Shown: positions 14,332-19,524 of the stretch, in pieces
Numbering within the stretch: position 1 is the first letter of the stretch
Layout: each line of letters opens with the position of its first letter
Origin: XYA12-FULL-58-9 sp001798605
GTDB lineage: Bacteria; Myxococcota; XYA12-FULL-58-9
Length of the DNA stretch: 19,524 bases
Assembly (NCBI GenBank): GCA_036736205.1
Contig: DAINMX010000108.1
Location: 1-19,524 of the forward strand
Direction: 5' to 3'
The notes under the pieces: model-generated
Seen by the model: the letters and a program-made list of their open reading frames with translations, nothing else
Told to the model about the DNA's origin: nothing
Database searches by the model: none
Made by a program: the position numbers and the translations under genes

Positions 14332-14941
14332 CAGTCCTCCCGTCGATAACATCCTGGGTGATCTGCCAAATCACCTCAGCGATGCTCGCGATGCTGAGAG
14401 AAGCATCGATGACGTGGAGGGCTCCAACCTCGTCGCGGCCTACCAGTTGGTCATATGTCGCTGCCACAGCTTGTTGCCGCGCCATGGCATCGAAGAGCTC
14501 TTCGGGACCGCCGCGGGCCGTCCGGCGACGTGCCGCGGTCTCGGCGGAGAGCTGCAAGTACAATGTGGCGTCGGGCCGCAACGCCTGGTTGTTGAGTGTG
14601 GCGACCCAGTCGAGGGGATTGGTGATTGATTGATAGGCCAATGAGGACATCAGATATCGGTCACTGAGGACCACCTCGCCGAGGTCGAGGTGGGGTTGAA
14701 TTTCGCGGTCCAAATGGTCCAATCGATCAGCCGCGAACAGCATGGCGAGGGCACGCTCACTCATCTCCGTTTGCCGTGTGAGAACTCGTCGAATGAGCAC
14801 GCCGATTGGCCCCGTCGATGGCTCGGCGGTTGTGTGGGTTGCGACTCCTGCTGCACGCAGGCGCCGTGCCAAAATGGCTGCATGGGTGGTGGTGCCTGCG
14901 CCATCAATGCCTTCAAGTGTGATGAGGAAACCGCGAGCCAT
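14324..14941 (-). CDS. tmk: Thymidylate (dTMP) kinase with variant P-loop
   Basis: The enzyme phosphorylates dTMP to dTDP for DNA synthesis. The 205-residue product has the family start FLITLEGIDGAG (5-16), the dTMP-site segment AEPSTGPIGVLIRRVL (39-54), the DRY motif in LSDRYLMSSLAYQ (92-104) and an Arg-rich lid (RRRTARGG, 138-145). The P-loop reads GIDGAGTTTH (11-20), so position 17, normally the Walker A lysine, is threonine; the codon is ACC and the surrounding frame is intact. Whether this is a lineage-wide variant or a loss of activity needs comparison. The lid arginines may supply positive charge. The ATG at 14941 is preferred to a TTG at 14950, though no strong ribosome-binding site is seen. 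It begins 48 bases after the permease gene and overlaps the CinA-type gene by eight bases. Confidence 0.9.
   Translation of the reverse strand: MARGFLITLEGIDGAGTTTHAAILARRLRAAGVATHTTAEPSTGPIGVLIRRVLTRQTEMSERALAMLFAADRLDHLDREIQPHLDLGEVVLSDRYLMSSLAYQSITNPLDWVATLNNQALRPDATLYLQLSAETAARRRTARGGPEELFDAMARQQAVAATYDQLVGRDEVGALHVIDASLSIASIAEVIWQITQDVIDGRTDV
14335..14340 (-). promoter_or_regulatory. Ribosome-binding site fixing the CinA-type gene start
   Basis: GGAGGA on the minus strand stands three bases before the ATG at 14331. It lies inside the last codons of tmk and selects this start over the in-frame codon at 14352. Confidence 0.7.
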
Positions 14942-14989
14942 GGGGAGCAATGATGCCCTAGGCCGGAGGTCGTGTCCAACGGCGGATTC

Positions 14990-15949
14990 TCAAGAGTCGC
15001 GCCGCAAAAGAAGCAGCAGAAAGAACGGCCCACCGGCAAATGCCGTGACGACCCCAACGGGGACCTGGGTTCCGAACCCGAGGAAAGTCAATCGCGCGAG
15101 GGCATCTGCGATCATGAGGAAGATGGCACCGCCCAACAACGACGCGGGCATCAGCCATCGGTGGTTTGCGCCGATCAGCATGCGAAGAACGTGGGGTACG
15201 ACCAAACCCACGAAACCAATCATGCCCGCCACCGCGACCACAGAGCCGACGAGTAGCGCAGCCGCAAGAAACACAATGAGGCGAGCGCGGTCGACCGGCA
15301 GCCCAAGGGCGGACGCTTCGTCGTCGCTTGTAGACAGAAGGTTCAGGGCGCTCGACGACACAATGAGCACCGTGCCGCCGATTGCCAAATAGACACCAAG
15401 CCCGACAAGTGTGGTGCCCGTGGGATCGTCGATTACGCCCATCAACCAGAATAGGATCTCTTGAGCTTTGGTTGCAGAAACCACGGTCTTTAGAAATGTG
15501 ACGATCGCGGCAGCGAAGGAGTTGAACACCACGCCAATGAGAAGCAAGGTCAAGGCGTCGGTGCGACCAAACAGTCGCGCCAGTCCGAAGAGCAAGAGCG
15601 CGCTCAGTACCGCTCCGGCAAAGGCGAACATCGGCAATGCTGCAGGGGCGGTGACGCCTACCACCATGGCGATAACGCCGCCGAGTGCGGCGCCACCCGA
15701 CACTCCGACAATGTACGGATCCGCGAGCGGGTTGCGCAAAATCGCCTGGAAAGTGACCCCGGCTGCGGCGAGACCAGCACCCGCGAGCGCCGCTAAAGCT
15801 ACCCGAGGTGCCCTCAGGGCCAAGAGCACGGGATCGCCGTTGAAGACGATGGTCAAATCGACTGACGTCGTTCCGATGCCCACGGTGATAACTGCGACGA
15901 CGGCGCAAGCAAGGGCTAGGGTCCCAAGGAATAGGCCGCCTCGGTTCAC
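14990..15949 (-). CDS. FecCD/BtuC-type ABC transporter permease
   Basis: This is an inner-membrane permease subunit of a type II ABC importer for iron-siderophore, haem or cobalamin. The 319-residue protein has about nine to ten hydrophobic segments. It contains the family signature from LRAPRVALAALAGAGLAAAG (45-64) through TFQAILRNPLADPYIVGVSG (66-85), the cytoplasmic coupling region around DDEASALGLPVDRAR, VGLVVPHVLRMLIG (TM8 region) and a GFGTQVPVGVVTAFAGGPFF ending. It starts at a GTG that overlaps the stop of the binding-protein gene (GTGA, 15946-15949), with GGAGG just upstream, so the two are translationally coupled. The matching ATPase subunit (FecE/BtuD) is not next to it; thymidylate kinase follows instead. 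Substrate cannot be decided from sequence. Confidence 0.95.
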   Translation of the reverse strand: MNRGGLFLGTLALACAVVAVITVGIGTTSVDLTIVFNGDPVLLALRAPRVALAALAGAGLAAAGVTFQAILRNPLADPYIVGVSGGAALGGVIAMVVGVTAPAALPMFAFAGAVLSALLLFGLARLFGRTDALTLLLIGVVFNSFAAAIVTFLKTVVSATKAQEILFWLMGVIDDPTGTTLVGLGVYLAIGGTVLIVSSSALNLLSTSDDEASALGLPVDRARLIVFLAAALLVGSVVAVAGMIGFVGLVVPHVLRMLIGANHRWLMPASLLGGAIFLMIADALARLTFLGFGTQVPVGVVTAFAGGPFFLLLLLRRDS

Positions 15950-16770
15950 GGTGCCTCCGGTCGCAGGGCCTTGGCGAGCACTTCGAGAGCAGTGGGCAGA
16001 CGCGGACCCGGTCGCAGAAGGCCCTCTTCATTGAGCTGGATGACGCGGCCGTTCTTGACTGCCCGGAGAACCTGAAAACGGTTCCAGAAGTTGACGTCCG
16101 CTGGTATTGTGACGTCGATGATGACATCGGGGTCGAGCGCGACAACGGATTCGATGTCGAGGGTGGGGTAGGCACCACCACGGGAGACGACGTTCTTGGC
16201 GGCAACCAGGTGAAGGAGCCGGTCGAGATAGGTTTCTGCACCAGAGGTGACCAACGGTCGATGGCCAATCACAATCAGAGCGCGCAGTTGCTCCAGGTTG
16301 GCGTGGGTTGTCCGAACGTCTTCGATACTCGCCCTCAGCTCTTCGCGCATCTTTGCCGCAGCGTCTGGTGCGCCCACAGCATCGCCCAAAGCCTTGATCG
16401 CGATCCACATGTCGTCAAGGGACTGCGCTGGCACCACGAGCACAGGTATACCCATGCGCACGAGAGTGTCGACTCGCTTTCTTCCTCCGCTTGTGCGAAC
16501 GGCGACGATCATGTCGGGCTTGAGCGAGACAATGGCTTCGGGATCTGGGTCGATGAACCCGCCGACCCTCGGCAGCTTCGATGCAGCCGCGGGGAAGTTG
16601 TCGTAGCGAGTGACACCAACAACGCGGTTGCCCGCTCCGAGCGCGAAGATGATTTCGGTGGCAGAGGGTGCCAACGAGACAATGCGGTCAACTTTTCTTG
16701 GCGGCGAGCCGAGCCACTGGGCGACTGGAGGAACCGCGACCGTGGCGGCAAGCAAAAATCCGAGGATCAT
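15946..16770 (-). CDS. Periplasmic metal-chelate/cobalamin-binding protein (BtuF-like)
   Basis: This is a class III solute-binding protein of 274 residues. A short hydrophobic N-terminus (MILGFLLAATVAVPPVAQWL) acts as a signal peptide or anchor; no lipobox cysteine is present. The first lobe has RIVSLAPSATEIIFALGAGNR from 29, VGVTRYDNFP (51-60) and GGFIDPDPEAIVSLKPDMIV (70-89). The VG..N/DPE...L.PD.I pattern is the BtuF/FepB/TroA-like signature. The second lobe has a DIESVVALDPDVIID segment. Vitamin B12 is a reasonable substrate because of the BtuF-like pattern, but iron chelates are possible. There is no cobalamin riboswitch: only about 103 bases separate it from the divergent helicase gene. 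No Shine-Dalgarno sequence is visible; a palindrome lies three bases before the ATG. Confidence 0.92.
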   Translation of the reverse strand: MILGFLLAATVAVPPVAQWLGSPPRKVDRIVSLAPSATEIIFALGAGNRVVGVTRYDNFPAAASKLPRVGGFIDPDPEAIVSLKPDMIVAVRTSGGRKRVDTLVRMGIPVLVVPAQSLDDMWIAIKALGDAVGAPDAAAKMREELRASIEDVRTTHANLEQLRALIVIGHRPLVTSGAETYLDRLLHLVAAKNVVSRGGAYPTLDIESVVALDPDVIIDVTIPADVNFWNRFQVLRAVKNGRVIQLNEEGLLRPGPRLPTALEVLAKALRPEAP

Positions 16771-16773
16771 AGT

Positions 16774-16786
16774 GTGGTGTTACCAC
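16774..16786 (-). promoter_or_regulatory. 13-bp palindrome directly before the binding-protein start
   Basis: GTGGT and ACCAC are separated by three bases and end three bases before the ATG at 16770 (minus strand). No ribosome-binding site is found between it and the start. It could be a repressor site in the short divergent region shared with the helicase gene, or an RNA hairpin covering the start. The same 5-3-5 layout is seen before the PAS gene at 192-204. Confidence 0.33.
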
Positions 16787-16868
16787 GTTGCGCGTCCGTG
16801 GCGAAGCTCATGCGTTGTCGCCCGCAGGGTCGTGCCCACAGGATTTGGCCAGTGTGCTTGATTGGGAT

Positions 16869-16873
16869 AGGAG
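16869..16873 (+). promoter_or_regulatory. Ribosome-binding site fixing the helicase start
   Basis: AGGAG abuts an ATG at 16874 and stands six bases before a second in-frame ATG at 16880. Spacing favours 16880, which removes two residues. Confidence 0.7.
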
Positions 16874-16879
16874 ATGCCC

Positions 16880-19456
16880 ATGGAAATCTCCGCACAAAGA
16901 GTGACTCTGGAGCGGTTGGCAGCTCCCGCGAGCGACGCTGGCGAAATACTTGAGCGATTTCTCGGATGGGCAAAAGAGCGCGGTTACGAGCTTTACCCCG
17001 CACAAGAGGAAGCCGTCCTCGAGATTGTCGAGGACAAGCACGTCATCCTCTGCACGCCAACCGGATCCGGAAAGACTTTGGTGGCGTTGGCCATGCAGTT
17101 CAAAGGAGTGTGTGAGGGAAGGCGCTCAGTCTACACCTCGCCGATTAAGGCACTGGTGAGCGAGAAGTTCTTCGACCTTTGTCAGGAGATGGGAGCGGCC
17201 AATGTTGGCATGCTTACCGGTGATGCGAGCATCAACCCCAAAGCGCCCATCATCTGCTGCACTGCGGAGATTCTTGCCAACATGGCGCTTCGCGAGGGGC
17301 GTTACACGCCGTTTCACTATGTCATCATGGATGAGTTCCACTACTACGCTGATCGCGATCGCGGAAGTGCGTGGCAGATCCCGCTCATCGAGTTGCGGGA
17401 TGCCACCTTTCTCTTGATGTCTGCGACTCTTGGGGACATGTCCAAGATTGCTGAGAGGCTCGAGGCACGGACTGGCAAGGCGGTCGCATATGTGCGGACC
17501 AAAGAACGGCCCGTTCCCCTCGACTACGAGTTTCGTGAGACAGCATTGCATCGCACAGTCGATGAGCTTGTGGCTGCTGGTAAGGCACCCATCTATCTCG
17601 TCAGCTTCACGCAGAGAGAGGCAGCGGAGCAGGCGCAGAACCTCACCAGTATCAATGTGACGAGCAAAGAAGAGAAACAGACCATTGTCGAGGCCATTTC
17701 GGGATTTCGATTTGATTCGACCTACGGCAAAGACATCCGCCGTTTCGTGCGAAACGGCATTGGTTTGCATCATGCTGGGCTGTTGCCCAAGTATCGGCTG
17801 TTGATGGAACAACTGTCGCAACGGGGGTTGCTCAAGGTGATCTCTGGCACCGATACCCTTGGGGTGGGTGTCAATATTCCGATTCGCACGGTGTTGTTTA
17901 CCCGGCTCTACAAGTTTGACGGTGCCAAGACCTCTTTGTTGAGCGTTCGTGACTTTCAGCAAATTGGTGGCCGTGCTGGTCGCAAGGGTTTCGATGAGAA
18001 GGGCTCTGTTGTGTGTCAGGCACCTGAGCATGTGGTTGACAACAAGCAACTGGACGCCAAAGTTGCCAAAGACCCTAGTAAGAAGTCGAAGGCACAGAAG
18101 AAGAAGCCGCCGACTCGGGGATATATTCACTATGATGCCGGCACCTTCAAACGCCTCATCGAATCCGATGCGGAGCCCTTGCGATCTCAACTGCAGATCA
18201 GCCACTCCACATTGATGAACGTCCTCGTCCGAGATCCGGAGCACGGACGGCGCGATGGCGGATATCGACGGTTGGTGCGGCTCATCGCCAATAGCGACGA
18301 GAGCGAAAGATCGCAGTCGCATTTGCGCAAGCGCGCTGCGGTCCTGCTGCGCTCTTTGCTTGATGCGGGCATCGCCGAGCTCGTCCACGTGGAGTGGGAC
18401 TCTCGACCCTACCTCACCGTCAAGGCGGGATTGCAGCGTGACTTCTCTTTGAATCAATCGCTGTCGTTGTTTCTCGTTGAGGTTCTTTCAAGCCTCGATC
18501 CGCAGAGCGAGTCTTATCCCATGGATGTGCTCACCCTCGTGGAATCCACGCTCGAGGATCCGCAGGTCATCCTGTTTCGCCAGATCGACAAACTGAAGAC
18601 ACAGAAGATGGCGGAAATGAAGGCGCAGGGAGTCGAGTATGATGAGCGCATTGCGGAGCTCGAAAAGATTACCTACCCCAAACCCAATGCGGACGCGATC
18701 TATGCCACCTTTGATGATTTTCGGCGCACCCGTCCTTGGGTCGGGCACGAGAATATCCGTCCCAAGTCAATCGCCCGCGACATGATCGAGCGGTACTGCT
18801 CATTCAATGACTATGTCGTTGAGTACGGTTTGCAATCCTCGGAGGGAGTGTTGCTGCGGTACTTGAGTGGTGCATACAAGGCCTTGGTACAAAGCGTTCC
18901 CGACGACTACAAGACAGATGCCGTCCTTGAGAGTGTCGCCTACCTGCGTGCGGTCCTCGCCCATGTGGACTCCAGCCTCGTCAGCGAATGGGAGAGCATG
19001 TTGGTGCCTTCCGAGGAGGGTGAGCCGGCTGAGGTGCCCACCCGTGTGCGCCCGAACATCAGTGCCGACCCGAGAGCTTTTGCGGCGCGCGTTCGTGCCG
19101 AGCTGCATCAACTGGTCAAAGCGCTGGCTGGCAAGGACTATGAGCAGGCGGTTTCTTGTGTGCGCATGGCAACACGGGAGCAAGATCCTGGCGGTGTTTC
19201 CGCCTGGTCAACGGAACGATTTGAGGAGGCTCTTGCTCCATTCTTTGCGGAGCACGGGACCCTCGTTTTCAACCATCGGGCGCGATTGTCCGAGCTGACT
19301 CATATGCGCCAGAGCGGGCCGCTCCAATGGCAGGTGCAACAAACGCTTGTCGACCCCGAGGAGCAGAATCTCTGGGCCATTGAAGCCGAGATCGATCTCA
19401 CGGAGTCGGATGCGGCTGACGGACCTTTGTTGCGCTTGCGCAGTATTGGCAGCTAG
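16880..19456 (+). CDS. Ski2-like DEAD/DEAH-box helicase with DUF3516-type C-terminus, 858 aa
   Basis: The N-terminal half is a superfamily 2 helicase: Q-type residue in YPAQEEA (39-45), motif I TPTGSGKT (59-66), TSPIKALVSEKF for motif Ia (86-97), DEFH for motif II (151-154), SAT (181-183), HHAGLLPKYR (297-306), GTDTLGVGVNIP (323-334) and motif VI QIGGRAGRKG (361-370). These are the Ski2/Mtr4-like forms. A Lys-rich insertion follows (about 393-411). The remaining roughly 440 residues match, from memory, the DUF3516 region found with such helicases in Actinobacteria and Myxococcota. The protein probably unwinds structured RNA or RNA-DNA during decay or ribosome assembly, but the bacterial members are poorly studied. 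It is divergent from the transporter cluster. No partner nuclease is adjacent; only 68 bases remain to the window edge. Confidence 0.93.
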   Translation: MEISAQRVTLERLAAPASDAGEILERFLGWAKERGYELYPAQEEAVLEIVEDKHVILCTPTGSGKTLVALAMQFKGVCEGRRSVYTSPIKALVSEKFFDLCQEMGAANVGMLTGDASINPKAPIICCTAEILANMALREGRYTPFHYVIMDEFHYYADRDRGSAWQIPLIELRDATFLLMSATLGDMSKIAERLEARTGKAVAYVRTKERPVPLDYEFRETALHRTVDELVAAGKAPIYLVSFTQREAAEQAQNLTSINVTSKEEKQTIVEAISGFRFDSTYGKDIRRFVRNGIGLHHAGLLPKYRLLMEQLSQRGLLKVISGTDTLGVGVNIPIRTVLFTRLYKFDGAKTSLLSVRDFQQIGGRAGRKGFDEKGSVVCQAPEHVVDNKQLDAKVAKDPSKKSKAQKKKPPTRGYIHYDAGTFKRLIESDAEPLRSQLQISHSTLMNVLVRDPEHGRRDGGYRRLVRLIANSDESERSQSHLRKRAAVLLRSLLDAGIAELVHVEWDSRPYLTVKAGLQRDFSLNQSLSLFLVEVLSSLDPQSESYPMDVLTLVESTLEDPQVILFRQIDKLKTQKMAEMKAQGVEYDERIAELEKITYPKPNADAIYATFDDFRRTRPWVGHENIRPKSIARDMIERYCSFNDYVVEYGLQSSEGVLLRYLSGAYKALVQSVPDDYKTDAVLESVAYLRAVLAHVDSSLVSEWESMLVPSEEGEPAEVPTRVRPNISADPRAFAARVRAELHQLVKALAGKDYEQAVSCVRMATREQDPGGVSAWSTERFEEALAPFFAEHGTLVFNHRARLSELTHMRQSGPLQWQVQQTLVDPEEQNLWAIEAEIDLTESDAADGPLLRLRSIGS

Positions 19457-19524
19457 CGTGAGTTTCCTGCTGGTGCAGGCAAACAGGGCTAAGTGATCGC
19501 GAGCATTGGGTTTTCGGTGGATGT
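19457..19524. other. Non-coding tail of the window
   Basis: No gene start is convincing here. A short imperfect hairpin is possible (GTTTCCTGC around 19462-19470 against GCAGGCAAAC at 19475-19484, with one bulge) but no T run follows, so it is not called as a terminator. Confidence 0.4.

Noticed and set aside
14958..16268. 436-codon frame overlapping the permease and binding-protein genes on the same strand
   Set aside because: It is a shifted frame of two well-supported coupled genes and is Arg/Ser/Pro-rich without domain features.
16771..16879. Possible cobalamin riboswitch before the BtuF-like gene
   Set aside because: The interval is too short (109 bases) and no B12-box-like core was found.
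17126..18457. 443-codon minus-strand frame opposite the helicase
   Set aside because: It is antisense to conserved helicase motifs and shows no protein signature of its own.
19462..19484. Intrinsic terminator after the helicase
   Set aside because: A short bulged hairpin exists, but no T run follows it.

Overview
The window looks like a chromosomal segment from a Gram-negative bacterium of the Myxococcota/Bradymonadota kind (formerly Deltaproteobacteria). This is an inference from gene content, not from a database search. It rests on a myxobacterial-style Ser/Thr kinase (HRDVSPQN catalytic loop, one membrane segment, C-terminal PEGA-like repeats), an FHA protein, a large outer-membrane protein resembling the TIGR04551 family, a dTMP kinase with a variant P-loop, and a Ski2-like helicase with a DUF3516-type C-terminus. 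Base composition is moderately GC-rich, with a visibly AT-richer patch at about 421-600 (86 of 180 bases are G/C). No rRNA, tRNA, insertion sequence, integrase, CRISPR array or phage gene was seen.

Layout. (1) 1-189, minus strand: the 5' end of a small PAS-domain gene that runs off the left edge. (2) 190-421: a divergent intergenic region with short tandem repeats. (3) 422-1035, plus strand: two adjacent small genes of unknown function. (4) 1182-3514, plus strand: gltX, a small C-terminally anchored membrane protein, and an FHA-domain protein. (5) 7647 down to 3530, minus strand: an outer-membrane barrel protein, lysA and dapA, probably one operon, meeting the FHA gene tail to tail. (6) 7783-9027, plus strand: an unrecognised, mostly helical 414-residue protein. 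(7) 9146-11053, plus strand: dnaK with a heat-shock-type (RpoH/sigma-32) promoter candidate and a clear intrinsic terminator. (8) 16770 down to 11132, minus strand: a metal-chelate/cobalamin binding protein, its FecCD-type permease, thymidylate kinase, a CinA-type molybdopterin-binding-domain protein and the PEGA receptor kinase. These are tightly spaced, with two overlaps. (9) 16880-19456, plus strand: the DUF3516-type helicase.

How it fits together. Most genes are housekeeping: glutamyl-tRNA charging, the first and last dedicated steps of diaminopimelate/lysine synthesis, protein folding, dTTP supply, and vitamin or iron import. Between them sit lineage-typical signalling parts (PAS, FHA, receptor kinase) and unknown proteins. 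I do not see a clearly new defence, mobile or biosynthetic system. The points most worth a second look are the threonine replacing the P-loop lysine in the thymidylate kinase, the outer-membrane barrel joined to lysA-dapA, the importer genes without an adjacent ATPase, the unknown helical gene just before heat-shock dnaK, the small-ORF pair at 422-1035, and the 13-bp palindromes that sit right against two start codons lacking a ribosome-binding site.
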